NCBI GenBank assembly: GCA_025677835.1 | Contig: JAIXMR010000011.1 | Location: forward strand, 1-64,000 | From: Sporodiniella umbellata | Lineage: Eukaryota > Mucoromycota > Mucoromycetes > Mucorales > Rhizopodaceae | Length of the DNA: 64,000 bases | Direction of reading: 5' to 3' | In this document: piece after piece, positions 10,426 through 22,918 of the stretch | Numbering within the stretch: position 1 is the stretch's first letter | Layout of the letters: every line of letters starts with the position of its first letter | Position numbers and translations under genes: made by a program | The notes under the pieces: generated by a model | The model's database searches: none | Seen by the model: only the letters and a program-made list of their open reading frames with translations | Told to the model about the DNA's origin: nothing

Positions 10426-13400
10426 AGATCCTTTCTCTCAAACTGGGATGAACGCTTTTTTTTTATAGATCAATCTTGTCTTATTTGACTTGCATGAAAA
10501 AGAAACGTTTTGTTTTTTATTCATTTAACTATACAATGACACATACGGTCATTACAGCACTTAGCATGGCTGTCATGAAAAACCATAGAATAATATTAGA
10601 AGCTAGGAGTTCTAGATCTATTTTATAGTCTATTAGAAAACAGATCAAACAAATCTCACAGAGAGTGGTGATATTTGTATACATTTGATTGAGGCAAGTA
10701 ATGATACAACATAAAAGTGCAAAAAATGGACCCAAAGCGTAACATATCTCGATGCATTTAAATAACTGTGGAGAAAAATGACAAGTACAAAAAAAGAGCT
10801 TTAGAAGCCGTGGGTACTTTGATAGAAAATCGTTTGAGGTAAGTAGCGATTAGGAATAGCATCGGCTTTTTGTCAATATTTAAATGAGCTAGCTGTGAAT
10901 AAACTGAATTGTTACGACTAGAGACGTTGTGTCAAACCAGCCACTTGTCTCAGTAAATTTAAAAGGCATGTAACTGAGTAAGGATGGCCAGTGAGTTTGC
11001 ATTCTCTTGACTTCCTAAAAAACACTTAAAGGTGCTTGATACAGGATTCAAGATTTCACACATAGTCATATATACAGAGGAAGCTTATACAAAGTATGTT
11101 GAAATAGAGAAAAAGACGAAGGTTTTTTGTGGTTAAGTTAGAGTAGATTAGTTAGTCAAAGCTACTCGAAACTTCAGGGATACATTTATCTCAGATATTC
11201 AAGTTATTCTATTTGGATATTTGATTGATGAACCCAAAGATTGCATAAAAATGGCTACTGTTTCAGCTCGTATATAGCTTTAGGCAAGTAAATGGAAAGG
11301 GTTAAGCCTGGGCTGTGCTTAAGAATTCACTAGAAGGCTAAACATCTTATTTTTTTCACATAGGGTGTATCTCATGTAGTCCTGCAGCGACCCCCTGCTA
11401 ACGAATTTTCATAAAATGAAATGTCAAAGAGAGCTAAAAATGTGGTTAAAGTGATGTTTTAGATAAACAAAAAAAAGTATAATAGGTAGGCGAGTTTCCC
11501 TATTGTTCTATGCTTCTTTGTAACTCAAGCGGGTATTCTCGTTCATAATGAGCTCAGTGCCTTTCCATTTCTATCCCTAGGGCTGGATAGCAACTAATAC
11601 AGAAGAAACAATTTTCAAAGCTTGTAAGGCGACAACCTTGAAAAAAACCCAAGAAGGGGGACTTGTACAAAATAACCCTATGAAGGAAAACATGCGTAAA
11701 CCCTCGTGGTATGAAGTACCAAGTGAAAAAAAATATCAATACTAGTAACTAAAGCGGTATAGTAAAGTATATTCTTAGTGGTTGGTTCTTTAAAGTAAGC
11801 TTGTGTACTAGTAAACTGTCAGATATCAATTATCCCGTTCAATCTAACAAAAGTTTTCAGTCATATTTGAACTCAATTGACAAGTGTCTAACGCTTTTTA
11901 CATTGCTCAAACAAAGCAACATATTAACATGTGGTAAAAGGTTCATCAAGCAAAAAGCACAAGTATAGAAAGGACACATCAATCCAACAACAGCCAAACA
12001 TCACCCTAAAAAAATGTTTTAGAAAATTCAGCTGGCATCTGATAAAAGCAGACTAGAACCAGCGAAGTTCGTAAGATTTTTAAAGAAAATTAAAGCATTT
12101 CAATGAAAGATATAGTTATCTTATGGTAAAATACTCTTCAATATATGGAACGTATTGAATAAATCCTCTAGAATCTTTTTCTAGCCCTAGAAAATTGATA
12201 CTAACCCGCCACTTAAACCTTTTGTATTTTAAAATTTAGTATACTCTGGAAGATCCGGCGGTCGCCAAACAATGAGCTTTTGACTGTTAATCCCATAAGT
12301 TTTAGCTTACTTTTTTTTTTTTTTTTTTTTTGAACATTGCTTATGAGCTTTATTTTTCAACAACGTGAAGTAGTCTTTTTTTAATCATGAAATTTTTTTG
12401 CTTTGGAAATTGCTTTATATTGCATTGATGTTTCTTTTCATGTGATCTGTTGGTAGTCTTCAAAGATAATTTGATTCGTCTAACTAAAAATACTATATTT
12501 ATCGAAATATAGCAGTCAGTAGACATCCAACCCAAGAAAGTCGTCTATCTTCACTTAGAACGGATTGCCTCTCTCATGCAAAAACCTTTTTTTTACCCAC
12601 ACTCTAATCTCATAAGGAAAGTATTTTAAAAAGCCAGTATACATTTAATCTGTTGGGTTCAGCTCCTACTTTTTAATTTGTTCAATGTATACAGTTTATC
12701 ATCTCGGACCCACGGAAATTTATGACCTCTAAATTTTTGTCTGAAAAGACAGATACAAATAGCAAATACAATACAGTACACTTTTATTAGCTGAAGTATT
12801 TAGTGTAGGAGTTATTTTGGTATCGCTACTTTGACTTACCCTTTCATTATAAATTTTACACATCATCATATTTACCTTTGGGCACCCAGAAAATTAGGTA
12901 TAAGGCTTCTAAAGGCCACATATTTATTATATGTCATCTATCGTCTATTTTTTCTTGACAAAAGCGAAACAGCTGTTTTCGAGTCGATAAGCCCTTTAAG
13001 AAAATCTTGAAAATTTGTCAATTCTAGGCATCTTTTATCAAAGATACTTATTCTCATTAGCAACTTTACCTAAAAAACTTACCAGTCCGAAATTAGACTA
13101 AGGACGAGATAAAAAAGGATGGCCCATAGTTAAAGATGTCTAGACTTTCATAAGGCATATTAGGCATATACTAAGGTTACCTGTGAGTAAATTCAAATTT
13201 TTTTAATGCCAAAAACAGGAAGTACACCCAAATCGAAGAAACAGTTGTCAAAAGCGAATTGTCCTCTAACGTGTTTGACACCACGAACTTTTATAAAACA
13301 GTAGAGCAATAACCAAGCTCGTTTGTCGCATTGAAGGTGTAGGGAACTCAATATAACTCCTCATAATTAGGTTTTATTCGACTAAAAACAATTACCTTAT

Positions 13401-14781
13401 TATTATACTTACGGCAACATTAACTTGACGAATATAACACTTGGATGCTATATATTATAGGTCGGATGTTTATATATGAAATCCCAATCCAAAGATGGTC
13501 CTGTCTTTTTTTTTTAAAAAAAAAAAGAAATGGTTGTTATGATGGCTGTATTCTTTTTGTTCAACGTAACAGAGTTTTTGGGAAAGGTAATTTTTGGGTC
13601 ATGTTTTCAGTTAGATTGTTACGATTTCTACATTAAAAGACTAGGCAAAAACTGACTTCAATAAAAAAAATAATCGAACGGCCAAAGATTAGTTGTTTGT
13701 TAGGCACTCCTATCTAATATATTAAAACACCAAATGCCATACCGTCATTTCTAAAAATAAAATAAAAAAAGAAAGTTGGCCAAGCCTAAGAAGGTATATG
13801 TGCTAGTTTTTGGTAAACTCCATAGACTCTTACAACTAAGTCAATATGTACTCTCTCTATAGACAGTCTAAAGAGCTCTTCCAAAACGTTTAAATGCACT
13901 TTTTTACGCATATATTATTCTCCAAGCTACAACGTCCTTAAAAGACAATTTCTACTGTTTTGGTTCGGTTTTTTAACACATAGAAGATCGTCTTTTTGCA
14001 AGCAAAAGTTTAAACAATATGGCGATGAAGTTTCCTAGTTTGGAAAATAAGAATCTGTTTTTTAGCGAAATTCCTTTTTAAAACGACGATTTTTTGTAGA
14101 ATCGGCGAAATAATTGTGTACTGTTTTGAAACTTTACAAGCGCTTTTATTTTAGAAGAGTCATATTTTTGAACTGCCAAGAAAAAAAATGCCGTTCTATA
14201 AAATCATAGAAAAAAGTTTTGGTTTTTTCTATAGTCTTTTTTTTTAAAAGCACAACTTGGTATATTAAGAACTGCCAAAAAGCGTTAAATCTTAGGTAAT
14301 TTACATTGTAACAATAGAACAGTTTGGGGAACAAATATACAAACAAAAGCGGAAGATACTTTTAGGATCTGGTAAAACACTTAGTGCATCTCAAAACCAA
14401 GTGCAACCAGAGGAACTTATTTTGGTAGAACATTAATGTTGCTTACATAAATTCAGTTTTCAAAAAAGATACCAAAAAAAGTCAAAAAAAAAAAAAAAAG
14501 TGAACAGTTAAGGGACATAAAGATTTTTTTTACCTTGTTGTTTTGTAAGATGTTACAATACAAGGTCAAGGTTCTTTTTCGAGTAACATTAGATCATCTC
14601 TATACTTTGAAAAAGACCATGTCATGTTCGATAGTGTATAAAAATATAGCACAACTAATAAATCTGAAGACCAATCCTGTTTTTTTATTGCTTTGTGTTT
14701 TTATTTGTTCTTTTGTTTATTCTTTTTATTTAAGGTTGGTGCTTACTTTACTTTTCTTGACTGCATTTTTTTTACTTGTAA

Positions 14782-16096
14782 ATGGGAGGCTGTTTTTCTT
14801 TATTAAAATTATCAAAGCATGTAAAGCTAACGAAATCCAAAGAAGCTATAGAATCTAAACCAATGGAAATTGACACTTTGACTGCGAAAACGAATACTGT
14901 CATTAACCCAGAATCTCTTGTTATAAAAAGAGAGTTTCATAGTGAGAAAGCTTCTACATATTGGCTTCCTAAAGACGCAGAAGAGCATGACAGATTAACA
15001 GGTGTAAGACTATTAAAATTAATCAAACATATGATTTAATTTATGTGTTTTGTAGCAACATTTTGCCTACAAAGAACTTCTAAAAGGGTAAAATGAATAG
15101 ACAAAAAATATAGAGCTTTTTTCTGATAAAGGCCACATAAACGATAGAAACATATCATCTAGCGTAAGAAAGTCACTTGATTTCGAGCTTGGGGTGTCTA
15201 TTTTAGACATAGGATGTGGATCTGGAGCTTGGTTAGCAGTGAGATATCCAAGTGTGCTTAAAATAATAGACACTTACTTATAATATAGGACATGAGTTCT
15301 GAATATCCAAACTGTACATACCATGGCTGCGATATTATAGATACTCCAGATATCATCCAAAAGCTTTCAAAATTGAATTATGTATATGGCAACGTAATCC
15401 AAGGTCTTCCCTATGGGGATAATACTTTTGATTTTGTTTGTATGAGATTCTTTGTCTATGCACTTCGAACTGAAGAGTGGCCAATTGCTATTAATGAAGC
15501 TCTACGAGTTGTAAAGCCTGGGGGGATGGTTCAGTTTGTGGACTGCACTGGCAAAGTAGGAAAGCATAAATATGTTACTAAACACTAATTCACGATTCTT
15601 TCAAGTCTTCTGGAAACGTAAATTCAATTTGCTACAAGACAATGTCTACAAGTAATTTTGTGCATATCTAGCTCATATAAAATGTATTTAATTGGCATTT
15701 CTATAGTCAATCGCATTTCTGTAGAAAGAGGTCAGACTCCTGGTATTTCATATGTACTTGAAGACCTAGTTTCCAAAAACAGCAGGGCAAAAATTGTGCA
15801 GAGTTATCGCAAAACGCAAAACACAAGTAGGTTACCATGTGGCTCTATACTTTACGGCTTTTTTTTTAAAAAAAAACGAATATCGTCTTGATTTTATAGA
15901 TGACGGGACACCACTAGCAAAAAAGTTTATGTGGGACGTTGCAAAAGGAGTTGAATCAATGATGAAGCATTTAGGTCCCCAGTTGGGTGTAGAGAACAAA
16001 GAGGATATATCTGACTATTTGACCAAGCTCAAAAAGGATATGTGTATAAACGGCATTCAAATTGTTGCTGTGTCTGTATCTGTACAAAAACTCTAA
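14782..16096 (+). CDS. Class I SAM-dependent methyltransferase, intact copy
   Basis: Seven exons: 14782-15003, 15056-15087, 15148-15238, 15289-15555, 15606-15651, 15707-15826 and 15900-16096. All introns are GT-AG, 50 to 73 nt, and all phases agree, giving 324 residues. Motif I of Rossmann-fold methyltransferases is clear (VSILDIGCGSGAWLA). An acidic GCDI block, a GNVIQGLPYGDNTFDFV block (motifs II/III) and RVVKPGG (motif IV-like) follow. The product starts MGGCFS, a classical N-myristoylation context with an adjacent Cys that could be palmitoylated, so membrane attachment is likely. The substrate is unknown. Read without splicing, the 3' half seems to shift frame; introns at 15556-15605, 15652-15706 and 15827-15899 remove every shift. 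Two decayed relatives lie downstream in the same orientation. Confidence 0.85.
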
Positions 16097-17269
16097 CTAG
16101 TTGCTGTTGATACTCCACCTTAAAATATTTCAGCAAATCATCCCCAAATAAAATATTGTAATACCATCCCAACTGTTTCTTTTTGGTCTTTTTGCTGTTT
16201 TTTTTTTTTTAAAAAGATCTTTTGCTTTTTTTGAAGTATGTGAGTTACCTTTAGCTGATGTGCTACAAAAAAAATAAGAACAACCCAGATTGTATAAAGT
16301 GTATCCTGTTTTTTTGTACCCTTTTATCTGTTATAATTTAAAGCCCAGTAGCCTTACTTGAGTCTTTTTTCTTTGTATTTTTTGGTTCTGTGTTTGTGTG
16401 TATGTGTAAATTTTTTGTTGGCTTTATTGTTGATCTCAGACGTTTTTATTTTTAACAAAGTCACTACAGCACGTATTTTGAGAGTACAAAGAAGCTTTTA
16501 GATGTATAAATAGATAGATGCAGACGCTCAGACCACAAAACCAGCTATTACCCTCATCAACTAAAAAACGAATGTTTTACAATACCGACTTTTTAAAACT
16601 CAACCTAGAGAAACAAGTATGAGAATATAAACTTCAATGTAGAACATTTCCAAAAAAATGTTTTCAAATAAAAACAAATAAATAGCAGAGAAAACATAGT
16701 GTATGTTTTAATTTCGTAGTGTACGCCGTCTTTACTGCTTATAAGACGTGGATCTAAAGCTTTCCTCTGTTTGTTTGTAGAACCATTATAAGAGTACTCC
16801 GATATTATTTAAAACCAAGTTAGTTATCTTTTAGTTAGCTTTTCAGGAACAGAGGCTGTTTAAGCTTTTAAATCCAGACAACTGTTTACTTAGTCTATTG
16901 ACAGCTTAGTTGATCTGTTACCCATATATCCCTATCTTTGTTAGTCTTAAGTGACTTTTTAAGGCACAATAAATTATTTCATGAATTGACTATAAGTAAA
17001 TAGTTCGCTTACTGTAACTGTTTAAGTTTTATTTATAATTTCAAAAAGTAGCCAGATCTCCAACACACGACTTTGCACTATTATTTAAAGGCGGATGCTA
17101 CAAACCAAGAACACTTTGGAGATAACAGCCCAATGTAATGCAAGGTATACAAAAGTGCTCTAGCCTGTGTACTCGTGTTCTTTTATAACTGTCTTCTCGG
17201 AATCAATACATCTCCTGATCTTAATTTCAATTTTTATCTCTTCTTTTTTTTTGTGTATATCTAATATAA
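16097..17269. other. Spacer inside the methyltransferase cluster
   Basis: AT-rich DNA between the intact methyltransferase gene and its first decayed copy. No gene or RNA was recognised. It should contain the 3' UTR of the first gene and the former promoter of the second. Confidence 0.5.
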
Positions 17270-18030
17270 ATGGGAGCTTACATTTTTTTGTACGATTAAT
17301 GAAACGCATAAATAAAACAGAACAAACAGAAACCGCAGATTTTGGACAAATGAGTGCAAATGTATCAACTAGCAAGTGGAACACGTTCGTTCATCCTGAC
17401 CTTTTAGCTACAAAAAGAAAATCTCATAGCGATACAGCTTCTACCTACTGACCGCCTAAAGATGCAGACAAGCATAAGAGGCCAACAGGAACAACAGAAT
17501 TATAGTTAAAGAAAATTGTGTAGCCAGAATTTTTTTTGTCTTTCTACATTCATCTATAATAACACTTTGCCTATAAAAACCTGCTAAAGGGTAAAGACAA
17601 AAAAAAAAAAAAAAAAAAAAACGCCAAAAAACAATGAAAACATATTATCTATTGCTAAAAAAAAACACTTGAATTCGACCGTGGCGGATCTGTGTTGGTT
17701 GTAGGAAGCGGATCTGGTGTTTGGATTACAGTAGGAATAGATATGATCACGTCAATTTGCGTCGACACAAGGTATAGGATATGAGGTCTGATTGTCCAAG
17801 CTATAAATACTATGGGTACGATATCATTAACACTCCCGATATTGTTAAAAAAAAAGCTTCTTAATTTGGAGTATAGGCGTGGAAATATAACTCAATGGCT
17901 TCCATATGAAGACGCTACCTTTGGTTTTGTTTATATAAGGCTTTCTATTTTTTATTTCGAGCAGATGGATGGCCAATTGCAATTCAAAAAGTTTTGCCTG
18001 TTGTAAAGTCTGGATGTGCCTCTGTAGTAA
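17270..18030 (+). pseudogene. Decayed methyltransferase copy 2
   Basis: The order of blocks follows the intact gene at 14782-16096. It starts MGAY, then has SHSDTASTY*PPKDADKHKRPTG, where a TGA replaces the Trp of the intact STYWLPKDAEEHDRLTG. A HFAYKNLLKG-like stretch (about 17565-17595), a SAM-binding remnant (LVVGSGSGVW, about 17695-17730) and CPSYKYYGYDIINTPDIVKK follow. A poly-A-linked shift lies near 17850-17860. Another frame change near 17960 separates VYIRLS from DGWPIAIQKVLPVVKSG. The C-terminal third is missing or unrecognisable. Several disabling lesions make it a pseudogene. Confidence 0.8.
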
Positions 18031-18225
18031 GCAATTACAATCGTTGTCTCATTTTTTTCTCATGTTGTTTTTAACCTTTTAAAAATATAAGCTCAATGCC
18101 CTATCATACTGTATCAGCAAGTGAGTGCTCTCGATTTATTGTCGATGTGCTAAACAAACCTTATTTTAATTTCGTTTTTCTTATCTGTTTTTTGGCGACA
18201 ATTTAAAACTGTTTGCTAAAAAAAA

Positions 18226-19180
18226 ATGTACAAAGAAAGTAAATATGAATCAAAGAAACCAATTATTAATACCACAGAAGTAGACGAATTGTTTGCTTCT
18301 GAATGTTTTGATGCTAAACGAGAGTTTTACAATGATGGAACTTGAGCATGGGTGGCTGTTTTAGATATGAGATGCGAATCTGATACTTTGTTAGCCGCAA
18401 GCTTGCTCTTCCCCTTAGTTAACAAAAATTCTATACTTGAAATTTGTATAGGACACGTATGAAGATTATCCCAATTGTGAATACTATGGCTGCGATATTA
18501 TTCGTATTCCTGATCTGACGAAAAAAAAAAACACTACCTGAAGTCTATAAAAGGCAGCGTAACCCAAAAACTCACATTTGAAACAGTACTTTTAAATTTG
18601 TTTATGAGACTTTCTATTTACGTTATTCAAGCTGATAAATATTCAATTAATATAGATGAGATTTTGCGCGTTGTAAAGCCTTAAGGAGAGGTTCATTCTA
18701 TAGATAGTACTGGTACGGTAAAAAAAAGCCGATACCACAAAATGTTTTACTTTCTATCCTTTTTTTAGGCAAAGAATAACGACCTAGCTTTTTATAAAAC
18801 AGCGAAAACGGGTGGATAGTTAGCTTTTATATGTACATCCAACTTTTTTTTATAGCTTTGTAGTGCAAAAATTTTCTACTGAAAAGAGACAAAATCTTAA
18901 TATTGTATATGAACGGGAGGAAGTGGTTTTAAACGAAAAGGCAAAAATTTTACATATCTATTTCATAAAGCATAATACAAATAAGTTCTAGTACATTTGG
19001 CTCGATTATTGTCTTTACATGAATACAGCTATTAGGCCAAAAGAATACCAAGAGCAAAGCGGTTTACCGCACTTGCCGCTGATAAAGGTAAGGGTGTAAT
19101 AAAATATATTGGACATTTGTTAGGCTTAAAAAGTGAAGAAGAAGTACCCGATTATGACTGAACTCATATTGAGCTACTTA
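18226..19180 (+). pseudogene. Decayed methyltransferase copy 3
   Basis: A more eroded copy in the same orientation. Motif I survives as VAVLDMRCESDTLLA (about 18350-18400) with both key glycines of the GCGSG loop lost. EDYPNCEYYGCDIIRIPDL (about 18455-18515) matches YPNCTYHGCDIIDTPDI of the intact gene. The RVVKPGG equivalent reads VVKP then a TAA at about 18680. Near 19100-19175 KGVIKYIGHLLGLKSEEEVP corresponds to KGVESMMKHLGPQLGVENKE. Stops occur in every frame, so no functional product is possible. Confidence 0.75.
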
Positions 19181-19581
19181 CATATAACTAGTCCATATCG
19201 AAGCTCGAAAAAGCTCGATAGAACTATATGCAAAAATCGGTTACTATTAAAAAGAAAACCTTCGAGTTCACAATCAACTCTTTTTTTTTGCTGTTTTGAG
19301 TGTTACATATTTAAAGTACAGGGATTTTGGAAATTATCTGTAAAGTATATATATGTATATATTCATTACATGTTTACTATTTTTACCAGTATCTAAAAAT
19401 AAATATGTTTGTGTATAGATGTTGGTTCATCATAGAAATAATAGGGTATTGCATATACTAAATTTTATGAAGTTTACAGTAATGTTGTTTGTATGATTTG
19501 AAGTAAGCAATGCAAAACGACACATAAAACGGTTCTTTTTGAATGCATCTACTTGTTAAAAAAACCCCGTTGGTAAATACA

Positions 19582-19600
19582 ACATACATACACATACACG

Positions 19601-19631
<31 letters not shown>
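19582..19631. repeat. CA/TA microsatellite
   Basis: A mixed (CATA)/(CACA) stretch passes into a pure TA run of about 10 units at 19611-19631. It lies just past the 3' end of the aminodeoxychorismate lyase-like gene. Useful only as a length-variable marker. Confidence 0.9.
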
Positions 19632-19657
19632 GTACAGTAGAAGAAAAGCGCATTCAG

Positions 19658-20615
19658 CTACACAGAACCAAGTAAAAGCTTTACTCGATATAACTTTCGA
19701 ACTGAATTAAAACAAACGATTGGACGATTTTCCTGTCAATGAAAAGGAAATGAACGAGCGGATTAATTTCATAATGAATTAATATGAACCAAATTTACCT
19801 TTTGTGCCTGCTTTAGATCATTAATTGAGATTCTTTCTTCTAATAAACAGTCTGTATTTTTAAGCAAGAAGTCTCGAAAGACACCTGGAAGAAGGCCGGA
19901 CTCAACAGGAGGTGTTTTCCAGACAATTTTTCCATCTTGATTATAACGTACTGCTATATTAGCTATACTGGTTTCGGTTACTTCTTGATGTGTATTCCAA
20001 AGAACGACATCAAATGGCTGGCCTTGTGCGTGCCAATCACACTGTGTTCTTTCTCTAGCCTCATTATACATATCACGAAAAGTAGTCTTGTGTCGAACCC
20101 ATGGGTCGTCCTGGGCTCTTGAAAAAGGTTGTGTGTCAAGTACAATATCGTAACAAGGTGTTGCGTTCTCTATAGACTCTAACGATACAGCACAAATGGG
20201 CTTTGGTAACATCGTATGTTCAATAGTCACCTTGGAATCAACATTTACTAACATCCGAACCTATATAACAAATATAAAGAAACGTTCTGCATCAATAAAG
20301 AGGCAAACTGGAAACTGCCAAAAAAAAAAAGACATATAATAGGCCTTGGTCATTTACTCGATAACAAGAACCATCCTTAGGTACTTTTTTATAAAGTTGT
20401 TCAATGATGTCTGCTTTTGTTAATTCTTTTTCAAATGTCGTCGAATCAATCCGATTGAAATCGCGTTTTGCTTTCAAAATTCTATCTAAATGCTCTTCTA
20501 GTAAAAAAAAACCTATATTTCCTTTGTCAATAAGAAAAGAAAACGAGCTCAGAATGAACAAACCTTCCTCGGGTGTATATAGTATAGTCTCTAAAAGCTC
20601 AAATTTCACATTCAT
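19658..20615 (-). CDS. Class IV aminotransferase, 4-amino-4-deoxychorismate lyase-like
   Basis: Four exons, 20615-20564, 20512-20358, 20260-19799 and 19732-19658, phases consistent, 247 residues. The fold-type IV PLP signature is present: FFLLEEHLDRILKAKRDF near the N-terminus, and RHKTTFRDMY, whose Lys is the expected PLP-binding residue. VTETSIANIAVRYNQDG and KTPPVESGLLPGVFRDFLL form the cofactor-phosphate and substrate region. The final exon gives CFNSVRKLYRVKL, typical of the family's C-terminus. Aminodeoxychorismate lyase makes p-aminobenzoate for folate synthesis (yeast Abz2). Branched-chain or D-amino-acid aminotransferases share the fold, but the short length and motif spacing fit the lyase better. 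The first coding exon is only 52 nt. Confidence 0.8.
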
Positions 20616-20866
20616 TTTGCTAATTTTCAGTATTAAAAATAAAAAAAAAGAGAGAGAGCTGTTTCCATGAAAAAACTTGTTTTTATTGTTAATACAATGA
20701 TTGATTCGTGACAAATTGATTGGATGAGTATATATTTCTTTTTTTAAAAAAGAAATAAAAAAGACTGTAGTTGAAAGGGTGAGAAAAGTTACAAAAAAAA
20801 AAAAAGAGGGAGGGAGGGGGAGAGATATGCTTAGTGCAAGTTTTAAAGATAAATCGATTTTTTAGA

Positions 20867-22918
20867 CTAGTTGCACGTCTCAGCTGTGTTTTCTGTATCG
20901 GTAGGGTAAAGCGCTTTTCGAATACTATAGAATGTACTGATCACCATAATAAATAGACCAAATAGCGTACAAGCCCAGTGCGGTAATTTTGACGCTTGAA
21001 AGGCAGAACCATTCGCAAGCTTTAGAAAGCAAAGGGGAGGTAAAACGAAAGCAAGTACCGTTGCAGAAAATCCACCTGTTAATTCTAATACGATTCCAAG
21101 ATTACAAGTCAGCAACGAGATCAGAATAGAAGCCAAAATAAGCACAGTTGTAATTAAAAAATGGCGTAGCTTGTTGAAAGGTGCAGTGGGCCAGTAGTAC
21201 GTTTCAAGAACCTTTTTGTTTTTGTGTGTTTTTTTTTTTTTTTTTTTTAAAAAAAAAGTTAAGGAACGAAACGCTCGAATAAAAACAATAAAAAAAAAAC
21301 GAACAAGTTACCTCTCTACAAACAAAAGCTTCCAATGGAATGGTTGTAAACATATTAAGACCAAAAGATAGTCTAGCTATGTTGATTAATGTGTTATCAG
21401 ACGGAAAATTATTCAGGATATTGCCTAAATAAACAAAGGTTTAGAGTTTTCTTTTCTTTGAAACGTCAAAGGGTAGATTTTTTTTTACCAACAGTTTTAT
21501 CTGTAAAACACCAATAGCCTGTCACAGCCAGAGCAAGACATGTAATCAATGCTATACCTACACTCCAATGGGTTACCACCGCAAATCGATTGATTGAGGG
21601 TGTTTTAAGAGATCCAAAGATTAAAAAGCTATTATGATGACAAACAAAGGCTTTTTTTTTTTTTTTTTTTTTGAAAATACAAAAAGGAAAAGAGAGGCGT
21701 AAGTGATGGATATGGAAGAAAGGATATGAATTGAAACTCACCAAAGCTAATAACGGCTATTGCTTGAACCACTTCATTATTTATAGTGCTGAATCTCAAG
21801 GCAGGAGAGCCTCTGATGGCAGGTGAAGTTTGGGGACCTTCAATAGCGACAGTAACAATGATAATGATAATTGCAATAAGGGCCAATGCACTTGTTTTAG
21901 CCAGCTTTGAGATATCTCTGTAGAGTGAGAGAGGGTATGAGATAAAGAGAGTAAAGAAGGTAATGCAAAGCTTTCGGTCTGCTAGAATCCAAAAGAAAGG
22001 TACTTGATCGATCTGATGAAATAGAGAGCGAACGACGTGAGGTATTGTATCGCCTATGCTTTTTTTGGTCAGTTACTTGCAATATATATATATTCAAATA
22101 CGCATGTCTTGCAAGTTTACCTATGATCACACAATAAGCGGCCATTCCACCAAAGGCAAAGGCAAACTGGAATAATGAGATGGCGATTAACCCAGGCTTG
22201 CCAAATGCAAATTCCATCAGGTCTTGATAGTTAGTTGTCCCTGATAGTTTTCCGTTATGTATTAATAATCGAATAGTCCAATCTAACGGGTAAAACAAAA
22301 AAGAAGCGTTTCAGTATACAGTGACGGGGTCTTTAGCTATAATCTTCTTACCCACAACTACTGTCAAAGCAAATAATAATAGAATCCCAGTCCAGAACCC
22401 CTAAAAGAAGATATGATTGGTTCATTTTCTCCCTACAAGCATACGTCTATTTGACCAAACAAACAAACAAAAAAAAAAAAAAATGCTCACTGCCTCTTTA
22501 AAAGCAAAAGGTAAGCCGATAATTCCTGCGCCGATAATGCTGTTTGCCATATTGAGCTTTATTAACAATGAGTAGCCTATAAGCATTCAAAGGGAACAAA
22601 AGGATTGATTTGTGTACAACTTACAAAACTAAGGAATATACTTCCCCCTTCTGATGGTAGTTTGTATTGCTTTGATTCTGTATTTCCGTACTCTTCATCT
22701 TCTACAAAATCGTTTTCTAGCAAAGGTCTGTATTGCTGTGCAGTTCCTGTTGAATCGTGATGCATAGTGTCCTCGAAATCAAGTTCGGTATAATCTGTTC
22801 TGACGCCAGAGAGCTGTTGAATGCTCTCATCGTCTCGGGTATAACTGGACGTTCTTCGATGCCTATTACTCGAATCCGAGCTGGTGGATGTTCTCGAGTT
22901 GTTTTGGCTATTGCTCAT
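20867..22918 (-). CDS. Vacuolar amino-acid transporter, AVT/SLC38-like
   Basis: Multi-exon minus-strand gene from ATG 22918 to TAG 20867, about 480 residues. The first ~90 residues are a hydrophilic Ser/Thr-rich cytoplasmic tail. The first membrane segment carries the hallmark NMANSIIGAGIIGLPFAFKE of the amino-acid/auxin permease family; the join SIFLSF to LNMANS uses the acceptor just before 22551. Further segments include FGKPGLIAISLFQFAFAFGG, LALIAIIIIIVTVAIEG, ALITCLALAVTGYWCF and a final ACTLFGLFIMVISTFY, about eleven in all. The closest types are yeast Avt2 and animal SLC38A11, which move neutral amino acids across the vacuolar or plasma membrane. Introns hold T runs of 18 to 20. It lies 252 bp upstream of the lyase-like gene on the same strand. 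Confidence 0.85.

Larger units (their letters stand above)
6110..14781. other. 8.7-kb gene-poor AT-rich region
   Basis: No gene with credible splice structure could be built here on either strand. It carries two diverged inverted copies of one repeat, listed separately, many A or T homopolymers, and isolated short open frames. An A/T palindrome of T and A runs lies near 13504-13530. The region may be decayed transposon sequence; beyond the repeat pair nothing recognisable remains. Confidence 0.5.

Noticed and set aside
15556..15900. Apparent frameshifts in the 3' half of methyltransferase copy 1, suggesting a pseudogene
   Set aside because: Three introns with good GT-AG borders and matching phases (one with a TTACTAAAC branch site) restore one frame through to 16096.
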